From assembly GCA_964542475.1 (NCBI GenBank), contig CAZIUL010000002.1, positions 121,468 through 185,467 of the forward strand: a stretch of 64,000 nt of DNA, given 5' to 3'. The notes under the pieces were generated by a model. That model had not been told where the DNA came from and searched no databases. It saw only the letters and a program-made list of their open reading frames with translations. The position numbers and the translations under genes were made by a program. The first letter of the stretch is position 1, and each line of letters opens with the position of its first letter. Below are positions 53,514-61,085 of this stretch, piece after piece. Source of the stretch: CAZIUL01 sp964542475. Its GTDB lineage: Bacteria; Planctomycetota; B15-G4; CAYZWU01.

Positions 53514-55220
53514 ATGTTCGAATCGATAGCCCAGCACCTCGCGGATGCCGTTGACTGGGGTAACAAGTACATATGGACCACTCCCGAAGACTTTCCGTGG
53601 ATCATCGCGCTTCTTCTCGGAACAGGCATTTTCATCACTTTCAGGATGGGTTGGATCAACATCCGCTACTTCATGCACGCGGTCAACGTTATCCGCGGCA
53701 AGTACGACAGGCCCGAGGACGAAGGCGATATCAACCATTTTCAGGCGCTTACAACCGCCCTGTCGGCAACGGTCGGGATCGGTAACATAGCCGGAGTTGC
53801 CATCGGGATTCACTACGGCGGTCCCGGGATCCTGTTCTGGCTGTGGGTCTCGGGAATATTCGGCATGACCTTGAAGTTCGCTGAATGCACTCTTTCGATG
53901 CATTATCGCAAATTCGACGAAAACGGGAACGCCTCCGGCGGCCCCATGTACTACATCCAGAAGGGCCTCGGCAAGGGATGGGCATGGATGGGTGTGCTGT
54001 TTGCGTGTCTTGCGGTCATATGTTCTTTCGGCACCGGAAACATGAACCAGGCCAACACCGTTGCCAAGAGCGCGGAAACCGCTTTCGGCGTTGATAACTG
54101 GATCACAGGAGTTGTTCTTGCGATGCTCGTGGGTCTGGTCATCATAGGCGGCATCAAGAGAATAGGTCATGTTTCCAGCAGGCTCATGCCGTTCATGGCC
54201 CTTGTCTACTCGGCGACGGCTTTGTACATCATAATCATCAATACGGACAAGCTTCCTGCGATCTTCACCGAGATAATCGACGGCGCATTTGAACCGGTGG
54301 CGAGCTACGGCGGAGCAGCTCTCGGTGCATGGAACTTCACGCTGCTCTGGGGCATCAGGCGAGCCCTGTTTTCAAACGAGGCGGGCCAGGGATCAGCGCC
54401 GATCGCTCACGCGGCCGCAAAAACAAAGGAACCCGTGCGGGAAGGCCTTGTCGCGATGCTCGGCCCGTTCGTTGACACACTCTGCATCTGCACTCTCACC
54501 GGCCTGGTGATCATCATCGCCGGTGTGTGGGACGAGAAGGAGCACACAACGATCGCTCTGGAGACAAAGGAGGTCACTGCCTACCTTGCCCCGCAGGTTG
54601 AAAACCTCACGGAACGTTACGTGTTCGAGCAGATAGAAGCCGACGATGAAAGGGCCGAGCCTGTGATGTGTAAGCTCGACTCTCCTGCTGCAGTGAAGGA
54701 AGGAAGAGCCGAAGGCCTGCTTTTCGTTTTCAACGATTGCATGATAATCGATCCGCTGATCCTTCAGGAAGATAACGAGCCGTACACCGGAACCCTCGAT
54801 GAAAACTACATGGGAATCTCTCCGGAGACCGGTGATGCGATAGAGCTCGACATCAACGGCGGCATGTCACAGACGAGTTCGGTGCTCACCGCCTGGGCTT
54901 TCAAAGAAGAGTTTGGAATGATCGGTTTCTACATAGTCCATTTCTCAGTCTTCCTTTTCGGGCTTTCAACCATCATCTCCTGGTCATATTACGGTGAGCG
55001 GTGCGTGGAATTCCTTTTCGGCGTGAAGCACATCATGATCTACAGGCTGTTTTATATCGGCTTCACATGCCTCGGTGCGATCCTGGCCCTCGATATGGTG
55101 TGGCACTACGGAGACCTTGCCATGGGCCTGATGACGGTCCCCAACCTGATTGCGGTCGTGCTTCTGTCGCCTGTGATCGTCAAGCTGACCCGTGACTATA
55201 CGAAACGAATGATAAAATAA
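53514..55220 (+). CDS. AGCS-family Na+/alanine-glycine symporter with a large internal insertion
   Basis: The protein has 568 residues, about 100 more than usual AGCS carriers. The hallmark TALSATVGIGNIAGVAIGIH (81-100) and WGIRRALFSNEAGQGSAPIA (279-298) are intact. About ten membrane segments are visible. Between IIIAGVWDEKE (about 340) and TSSVLTAWAF (about 455) lies a ~110-residue acidic, soluble insertion (QIEADDERAEPV, GRAEGLLFVFNDCMIIDPL). Na+-coupled uptake of alanine, glycine or similar amino acids is expected. GGAG lies seven bases before the ATG. It is followed at 19 bases by the Gfo/Idh gene. Confidence 0.9.
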   Translation: MFESIAQHLADAVDWGNKYIWTTPEDFPWIIALLLGTGIFITFRMGWINIRYFMHAVNVIRGKYDRPEDEGDINHFQALTTALSATVGIGNIAGVAIGIHYGGPGILFWLWVSGIFGMTLKFAECTLSMHYRKFDENGNASGGPMYYIQKGLGKGWAWMGVLFACLAVICSFGTGNMNQANTVAKSAETAFGVDNWITGVVLAMLVGLVIIGGIKRIGHVSSRLMPFMALVYSATALYIIIINTDKLPAIFTEIIDGAFEPVASYGGAALGAWNFTLLWGIRRALFSNEAGQGSAPIAHAAAKTKEPVREGLVAMLGPFVDTLCICTLTGLVIIIAGVWDEKEHTTIALETKEVTAYLAPQVENLTERYVFEQIEADDERAEPVMCKLDSPAAVKEGRAEGLLFVFNDCMIIDPLILQEDNEPYTGTLDENYMGISPETGDAIELDINGGMSQTSSVLTAWAFKEEFGMIGFYIVHFSVFLFGLSTIISWSYYGERCVEFLFGVKHIMIYRLFYIGFTCLGAILALDMVWHYGDLAMGLMTVPNLIAVVLLSPVIVKLTRDYTKRMIK

Positions 55221-55221
55221 A

Positions 55222-55263
55222 AAAGAGGGAGAACCACTGATGGACACTGATAGTCACGGATCG
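55222..55263. repeat. Dispersed repeat (GATGGACAC family), copy 3, overlapping a gene start
   Basis: AAAGAGGGAGAACCACTGAT then GGACACTGATAGTCACGGAT matches the core of copies at 18139 and 39541. Here it contains both the GAGGGAG ribosome site (55225-55231) and the ATG (55240) of the following oxidoreductase gene, and encodes its first residues. Confidence 0.6.
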
Positions 55264-56277
55264 AAAAAGAAGAGCATCAAGTTCGGTGTGCTGGGCCTAG
55301 GGTTCATTGGAAAGATACATGCGTTGAACGCGCTGAAGCTTCCCGGATCGGTTCTCGCCGCTGTTGCGGATCCCGACCCCACTAAAGCCGAACGGTTCCG
55401 ACAGGAGATCATCAGCGTGGAAGGGGGCGCTGAACTTGTGGAATCTTTCGATAAGGCTCAGCGCTACGATGACGGAAATGAGCTTCTGAACCACGGCGAT
55501 CTCGACGCGGTGATCATCTGCCTGCCCACCCACCTCCACGAAACAGCGGCAAAGGTTGCATTTGACAAGGGGCTCCACGTGCTCTGCGAGAAACCTATTG
55601 CGCTGACCGTTGAGTCAGCCGATGCCATGATCGATGCCGCGCAGAACAAGGGCAGGATTCTCATGGTCGCCCAATGCATCCGCTTCTGGCCGGAATACCT
55701 GCATCTGCGAGAAATAATCGCTTCCGGCGAAATGGGAAAAATGGTCTCGCTGAACCTCTGGCGCATCTCAGGAGTGCCGGACTGGGCGTGGGAAAACTGG
55801 TTTCTCGACCTTGAAAAAAGCGGGGGACCGCTTGTTGACCTGCACATACATGATATCGACTTCGCCTATTTCATCCTTGGCATGCCTGACGATATTTTTG
55901 CCTCCGGCCGGTCATCCACAGCTTCAGACGGACTCGATATAGTCCATACACTCTACGAGTACAAAAACGGCCCACAGGTCCATCTGCACGCGGGATGGAG
56001 CACCGGCCCCGTTCCGTTCAACGCGGGCTTCGAGGCCTGGTTCGAAAAAGGGTTCATGAGGTTTTCCACACTCGATACCCCATCTCTTTCAGCTTATGAA
56101 AAGGGCCTCGGCGGCGCATCTTCCGTAAAAATCCCCCAGGGAGACGCTTATGCGGCTGAGCTCGCTTATTTCAAGGGATGCATTCAAACAGGGGTTGATC
56201 CCGCACTCTGCCCCCCCCAATCATCTCGGGATTCCCTTTCACTTGCGCTCAAGGGCATGAAGATGGCGGGCCGATAG
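55240..56277 (+). CDS. Gfo/Idh/MocA-family NAD(P)-dependent oxidoreductase
   Basis: The protein has 345 residues. The Rossmann loop GVLGLGFIGKIHALNA is followed by AVADPDPTKAERF, the catalytic-region phrase LHVLCEKPIALTVESAD and the C-terminal VDLHIHDIDFAYFILG. It is a sugar, inositol or polyol dehydrogenase-like enzyme. The exact substrate is unknown. The first ten or so residues (MDTDSHGSKKK) come from the dispersed repeat and precede the normal family start (IKFGVLGLG). No other good start lies between. It probably shares a transcript with the AGCS symporter. Confidence 0.88.
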   Translation: MDTDSHGSKKKSIKFGVLGLGFIGKIHALNALKLPGSVLAAVADPDPTKAERFRQEIISVEGGAELVESFDKAQRYDDGNELLNHGDLDAVIICLPTHLHETAAKVAFDKGLHVLCEKPIALTVESADAMIDAAQNKGRILMVAQCIRFWPEYLHLREIIASGEMGKMVSLNLWRISGVPDWAWENWFLDLEKSGGPLVDLHIHDIDFAYFILGMPDDIFASGRSSTASDGLDIVHTLYEYKNGPQVHLHAGWSTGPVPFNAGFEAWFEKGFMRFSTLDTPSLSAYEKGLGGASSVKIPQGDAYAAELAYFKGCIQTGVDPALCPPQSSRDSLSLALKGMKMAGR

Positions 56278-56400
56278 CGTATACAAGGCCGACCACTCTT
56301 TTTCTGTTGCGGACAATTGGCCTTTACCTTAACTTGATGACCTTTACGTGATTTACGCCCAGATTTGATTAATGACAGTTTTTGTCCCAGGAGAGTATCA

Positions 56401-56790
56401 ATGGACTTGATTCAGGAAGTTTTTGTCGTTCTGGAAAACCGTCCAGGCGCAATTGGTGAGCTGTCGCGGATCTTGAAAAAGAAAAACATATCCGTCTATG
56501 CCATAGGCGTTTTTCAGGATACGGCCAGGTTTTACCTGTCAGATTCTGAAAAGGCAAAGGCAGCGTTCAAAGAGAACGGTTACGAGGTCGACGCGGTTGA
56601 TGTATTGAGGGTCATCCTACCCAACAGAAAAGGGGCTCTCATGGAGCTTTCAATGAAGCTCGGAAACGCTGGGATCAACATTGAACATCTCTACGGAGCC
56701 ATGGAAAAACAGCAGAAAAAGGGAACTGTAATCCTGGCTGTGGACAAGACGCAACTAGCGATCGACATTTTTGAGAGCCACAAATTCTGA
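56401..56790 (+). CDS. Tandem ACT-domain protein
   Basis: The ATG at 56401 has AGGAGAG five bases upstream. The frame opens earlier at 56365, but that part is not family-like. The 129 residues contain two ACT domains, VFVVLENRPGAIGELSRILK (about 6-25) and LRVILPNRKGALMELSMKLG (about 65-85), each with the usual glycine turn where amino acids bind. Stand-alone ACT proteins of this kind bind amino acids and regulate an enzyme. No partner is evident from the neighbours. It converges with the 2'-5' RNA ligase gene. Confidence 0.88.
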   Translation: MDLIQEVFVVLENRPGAIGELSRILKKKNISVYAIGVFQDTARFYLSDSEKAKAAFKENGYEVDAVDVLRVILPNRKGALMELSMKLGNAGINIEHLYGAMEKQQKKGTVILAVDKTQLAIDIFESHKF

Positions 56791-56802
56791 CAGCATTGCC
56801 GC

Positions 56803-57345
56803 TCACCGGCCGATCCTGATGTTACGGTCCATCCGGAAGATGTCATCCGGCGCCCTTGAGCGCTGTATCAGGCTCACCTGGTCGGCAACAAAGTCAATTG
56901 TTGTCCATGCAAGCTGAAGCTCGGCTTCGAGCTTCTGCACTGCGCGTTTTCCTTTTGCCTGTCCAACGCTCAGGTGTGGAGTGTAACCGGTATTGTACGT
57001 GGAAACATCGTCGCAAAGCGGCACCGCCGATTGGAGCGCGGATTGAAGCTCCTGCAGCTTTCCCCTGGGTTCCGGAGAGAGCCAGACCGTGTACTGTTCC
57101 CTCCCGTGGTGAAAATGTTGAAACCCGGTAAGAAGGACCTCGAACGGTTCTATCTGTTCCAAAGCCTGCCTGATCTTCGACTCGGCTTCATCAAACTCGA
57201 TGCGCGGCAGGAAAGGATAGAGAAGTGTTATGTGCGGCATCCAACGCCACACATGGCTGTCGTGACGTTCGCGGATCTCTTGAATCGGGGCCCAGCAACT
57301 CCTCCCCGGTATGAGAACAACCGCTGTTTGATGGGTCTTGGTCAA
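56803..57345 (-). CDS. 2'-5' RNA ligase (LigT/2H phosphoesterase superfamily)
   Basis: The frame is open to an ATG at 57414, but that lies inside the upstream gene. A TTG at 57345 with a perfect AGGAG seven bases upstream (57355-57359 on the plus strand) gives a 180-residue protein starting LTKTHQTAVVLIPG, which fits the family. Both catalytic motifs are present: PHITLLYPF (H-x-T-L) and TPHLSVGQ (H-x-S-V). 2H phosphoesterases act on 2'-5' or cyclic phosphate RNA. The ribosome site overlaps the stop of the esterase gene, so translation is coupled. Confidence 0.85.
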   Translation of the reverse strand: MTKTHQTAVVLIPGRSCWAPIQEIRERHDSHVWRWMPHITLLYPFLPRIEFDEAESKIRQALEQIEPFEVLLTGFQHFHHGREQYTVWLSPEPRGKLQELQSALQSAVPLCDDVSTYNTGYTPHLSVGQAKGKRAVQKLEAELQLAWTTIDFVADQVSLIQRSRAPDDIFRMDRNIRIGR

Positions 57346-57349
57346 CGAT

Positions 57350-59857
57350 TCACTCCTGCCATGCCATTTCGCCGTTTTCCACGCTCCAGTCGTTGCCAAA
57401 GAAACCGACAACACGCACGCCGTCGAAATGCTTTGTCAGCATGTCTGCTCCAAAAACGAGAAGGTCCGGAAAGCCCGATCCCGAAATAAAGCACATGTTC
57501 GCGTTGGCAGCCTTCATTCCGTGAAGCCCCGTCCCCCCCACAACTCCCACAGAGGCGATGTCGCTTCCCTGCCTGGGCCGGATGAAACAGCAGCCGAGGT
57601 CGTTGCCCTCCAACGCTCTTTCGCCCACGGACACCAGGCCGCGCCTTACTATCACTGGGCTTTTTCCGAGAAGCGCTTGCCATACCGCGCACGTGTCCGC
57701 GTTCCCGTAGATCAACACGTTCCTGTCAGGCTCCGCTCCAGGATCGAACTCCGTGTCGGGAACAACATCCACCGAACCGTTTCCGCGGTACCAGAACGTT
57801 TCGGCATCGTACCGGGCCTTGTCGTAGGACCATGCGTTCTCCCCGGGTGTGCCCCCTGTTGAATACACGAAAAGCACCGAGTTGTCGTAAGCGTCCTTGA
57901 ACGTGCCGCAGCGGTGCGGCCCCTTGCAACAGGCGGATGGTTCAGCGGAAGTTTTCCACGTCCCTTCTACCCGGGAAAGCCACAACCGGTCCGTTCCCGC
58001 GGGTGTCTCGATCCCTTCGAGGAGCTGCTCATCGAGCTCAACGCTCACCTCTTCACCCGGATCGAGCTGATCGAGGTCGAGCGCAAGAACAGCCACGTTT
58101 TCCGTTGTGCCCTTGAAAGATCGCTCTTTTACGTCCTGGGTGATGTGGATCGAGCTGATCTTGAGGCAGTGCGCCTGAGAATGAATGCACGCCCAGAACG
58201 AGCGCGCGGAGATCCCCGGGTTCGCTGTGTAGAACTCGACTGATTTTTTGTCCCTCGCAGTCGGCCTGTTGTGGGATTCCAGGAAAGCGAACAGCGGAGG
58301 CCAGTCGCAGCAATCGTTCCCCCACCAGTGCCCGGCTCCCGGCCGTTCGTAGTATGCGAAATCCGCGTGAAATCCGGCGAGATGCTCGCGCATGAACCGC
58401 GCCTGCCCCACAGGAACGTTGTCATCGTTTTCGCCGTGCAGCACGTAAATCCCGTGGTGCAGGTAGTTGCGCGAGAGAGCCAGGGTGTCGCTCGGGTTGC
58501 TCGCGCGGGCGAAAAGCTCTTCCATGGGCGACTGGTCGGGATCCTCTTCCTTGCCCGCGTACGACCAGAAGCTGTACCACCCCGCGCTCGGCGCGATTGC
58601 CGCGAACCTTGCGGGATAGGTGACGCCAACCTGCCAGACACCGTGCCCTCCCATCGAGTGACCTGTCAGGTATGTGCGCATGGGATCCGTTCCGAACCGT
58701 TTTTCCGCTATACCGAGCACCTCCATCGCATCGAGCCTCCCCCAGTCCTCCCAGTCGAATCCGTACGGCCTTCTGTTGGTCGGGGCGACGACATGGCCCC
58801 AGTCTTTCGCTTTGTAGCAGCGCGCCTGCCCGGCAGCTTCCACGGACGCGCCGTGGAGCGTCAAAAAAAGCGCGGGCTTGCCTGTGCTTTCCGCGATGTC
58901 GCCGGGAGACACGCTGTAGTACTGGACGCTGCCGTCGATCCTGCTTATGAAAGTGCTCTTGTGACAGTCCTGCGGAGAACGCACGTCAAGGTCGAAGTCG
59001 ATGCAACCCTGCTCTTTTCCGGCACCGCTTACAAGCGTGAGGTGCACGCCTGTCTTGCCTTGATCGAGCGAGGGAGATGAGTTGATCAAAAAGCCGACCT
59101 TTCGAGATGTCATGGGCCCGATAACAGGCACCGTGGATTCGATATATCCTGCCCCATCCACAGAGCACCTTATCGTCAGCTCGTTCACTGGCTCTTCCGT
59201 TGCGTTTACAACCCTCACCGCACCGAACACAGCATCGTCACTGCCCTTGATAAGATCCGGCAGAGTCATATCTTTTTTCGTGAAAAAAAATGGAGCTTCA
59301 GGCCTGGTGAGCTTAGCCCTTACCCGCCCCCTGGACACGCGGAACAAGAGCTCGTTCACGCCTTTTCTGATGAACACCGGATGCATTATCCACCCGTACG
59401 AGTAAACATCCCCGCCCCTTGGCGTGCCGTTGACGTACACGAGGCTGTGCCCGCTCGCTTCAAGGATCATGATCCTGTCCGCGTCAGAGGCAAGAGAGGC
59501 GTAAAGGTATCCGCCCCGAAGCGACTTGCTCTCGAACCATCCGTTTTTGCCGGCTGAAATTTCGGCCCAGCACAGATCACCCCCGCCTCTTCCCTTGCAA
59601 AGAAAGGCGCCGTCTTCCGGTGTTTTCAGCTCGTCCATTGTGAGCTGGTATTCGAGCGGGTCGGAGTGGATCGCCGAACGCCCGTACCGCCCCACCGGCC
59701 CGGCAACAAACCCCGCGCTTATCTCGATCGCATCTGAGCTGCCGGACTCCTGTTTTACACCTTCCTCGGCGAAACATTGTTTCGACGCAGTTGATGTAAT
59801 GCCTGCAAGAACAGCAAGAACCACTGCAAATCCGTTCAACGTTCTTCGTTCGATCAT
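57350..59857 (-). CDS. Secreted alpha/beta-hydrolase (prolyl-oligopeptidase-like esterase)
   Basis: The start is taken at ATG 59857 (MIERRTLNGFAVVL), giving 835 residues. The frame is open to 60103. A signal peptide is present (FAVVLAVLAGITSTAS). Residues about 40-300 are beta-rich, possibly two jelly-roll domains. The hydrolase has its nucleophile in TGHSMGGHGVWQ (Ser401), preceded by ALFLTLHGASVEAA, with a candidate Asp in HGENDDNVPVG and His in GAGHWWGND. This layout is typical of periplasmic carbohydrate esterases and peptidase-like hydrolases of unknown substrate. It overlaps the RNA-ligase ribosome site and is divergent from lsrF. Confidence 0.82.
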   Translation of the reverse strand: MIERRTLNGFAVVLAVLAGITSTASKQCFAEEGVKQESGSSDAIEISAGFVAGPVGRYGRSAIHSDPLEYQLTMDELKTPEDGAFLCKGRGGGDLCWAEISAGKNGWFESKSLRGGYLYASLASDADRIMILEASGHSLVYVNGTPRGGDVYSYGWIMHPVFIRKGVNELLFRVSRGRVRAKLTRPEAPFFFTKKDMTLPDLIKGSDDAVFGAVRVVNATEEPVNELTIRCSVDGAGYIESTVPVIGPMTSRKVGFLINSSPSLDQGKTGVHLTLVSGAGKEQGCIDFDLDVRSPQDCHKSTFISRIDGSVQYYSVSPGDIAESTGKPALFLTLHGASVEAAGQARCYKAKDWGHVVAPTNRRPYGFDWEDWGRLDAMEVLGIAEKRFGTDPMRTYLTGHSMGGHGVWQVGVTYPARFAAIAPSAGWYSFWSYAGKEEDPDQSPMEELFARASNPSDTLALSRNYLHHGIYVLHGENDDNVPVGQARFMREHLAGFHADFAYYERPGAGHWWGNDCCDWPPLFAFLESHNRPTARDKKSVEFYTANPGISARSFWACIHSQAHCLKISSIHITQDVKERSFKGTTENVAVLALDLDQLDPGEEVSVELDEQLLEGIETPAGTDRLWLSRVEGTWKTSAEPSACCKGPHRCGTFKDAYDNSVLFVYSTGGTPGENAWSYDKARYDAETFWYRGNGSVDVVPDTEFDPGAEPDRNVLIYGNADTCAVWQALLGKSPVIVRRGLVSVGERALEGNDLGCCFIRPRQGSDIASVGVVGGTGLHGMKAANANMCFISGSGFPDLLVFGADMLTKHFDGVRVVGFFGNDWSVENGEMAWQE

Positions 59858-60175
59858 GTTATCACTCTTTTTCCAGTCGATTTTTTTGTTGTTTGTACAA
59901 AGGAACGGTTCACAGCCGAAAATACAGGGCCTTTTTCCGGCCTTGTTTCGCAGGATACCACACAACCACCGAGGTGTCCCGTTTTGGTTTTCCGATTCTG
60001 TTTGCAAAGTTAGGGTAAACCCCGGCCCTTGAATTCCTTCGCTGGCGAGGCTATCCTTGAGGTTTGGAAATACAGCCGGGCACACCGGATGACAACGAAA
60101 CAAAACCGGGTTTATAGCTTACAGGACATACGGGTTCTACAGCCGTGCCCCGGACCGTACAAAAGGAGAAAACTC
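59858..60175. other. Divergent intergenic region between the esterase and LsrF-like genes
   Basis: In these 318 bases I see the AAGAGTG ribosome site of the minus-strand gene and AGGAG (60164-60168) of the plus-strand gene. The middle contains AT-rich stretches suitable for back-to-back promoters. I find no convincing -35/-10 pair, operator palindrome or RNA structure. Confidence 0.4.
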
Positions 60176-61066
60176 ATGGCTGACGCTGATAGTGTTAAAG
60201 ACGCAAAGAACTTCCACCTCGATGTTGCCGCGGAAACCAAACCGTTTTTTGTCAAGGGTGCCGGCTCCCTGGGCTGGGGCATGCAGAACCGTTTCTCTCA
60301 GATCTTCAACCCGAAAAGCGGCCGTACGGTAATGCTCGCCATCGACCATGGCTACTTCATGGGGCCCACCACAGGCCTCGAACGGGTCGATATCAACATC
60401 GTCCCTATACTTCCCTACTGCGACGCCTTGATGCTGACCCGCGGCGTGCTGCGTTCGACCATCCCGTCGAGCTTCACAGGGGGCGTGGTGATGAGGTCTA
60501 CAGGCGGCCCCAGCATCCTTAAAGAGCTGTCCAACGAAAACATCGCCGTGGATATCGAGGACGCGGTACGCATGAACGTGTCAGCCCTTGCTATCCAGGT
60601 CTACATCGGCGGAGAGTATGAGACACAGTCGATCAAGAACATGACAACGATGGTCGATCTTGGAAACCGGTACGGGATCCCGGTCTTTGCCGTTACCGCG
60701 GTAGGCAAGAAGATGGCGAGGGACGCGCAGTACTTTCGGCTGGCGTGCAGGATATGCGCGGAGCTCGGCGCGCACTTCGTAAAAACATACTACGTTCCCG
60801 ACGGGTTCGATACTGTAGCAGCCTCCTGCCCCGTGCCCCTTGTGATGGCCGGCGGAAAGAAGATCGCCGAGATCGACGCTTTGACCATGGCTTACAACGC
60901 GATCGAGGAAGGCGCAGCAGGAGTTGACATGGGTAGAAACATATTCCAGTCCGATGCGCCCGTTGCAATGCTCAAAGCGATCAGGGGTGTGGTTCATGAG
61001 CGCATGAAGCCTGCGGAGGCGCTTGAACTCTACAAGACGCTTGTGAACGAAAATAAACAGTCGTAG
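60176..61066 (+). CDS. lsrF: LsrF-like thiolase/aldolase (DhnA-type class I aldolase)
   Basis: The ATG at 60176 has AGGAG seven bases upstream, giving 296 residues. The protein parallels E. coli LsrF closely from the first residues: GMQNRFSQIFNPKSGRTVML, AIDHGYFMGPTTGLERVDIN, QVYIGGEYETQSIKN, and HFVKTYYVPDGFD with the Schiff-base Lys. LsrF transfers an acetyl group from phosphorylated autoinducer-2 product (3-hydroxy-5-phosphonooxypentane-2,4-dione) to CoA. No other lsr genes are here. Next to an aldolase/SDR fusion, a role in another phosphosugar pathway is equally plausible. The symbol indicates resemblance only. Confidence 0.85.
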   Translation: MADADSVKDAKNFHLDVAAETKPFFVKGAGSLGWGMQNRFSQIFNPKSGRTVMLAIDHGYFMGPTTGLERVDINIVPILPYCDALMLTRGVLRSTIPSSFTGGVVMRSTGGPSILKELSNENIAVDIEDAVRMNVSALAIQVYIGGEYETQSIKNMTTMVDLGNRYGIPVFAVTAVGKKMARDAQYFRLACRICAELGAHFVKTYYVPDGFDTVAASCPVPLVMAGGKKIAEIDALTMAYNAIEEGAAGVDMGRNIFQSDAPVAMLKAIRGVVHERMKPAEALELYKTLVNENKQS

Positions 61067-61085
61067 CCTGTGTTGCGGAGAGGTC

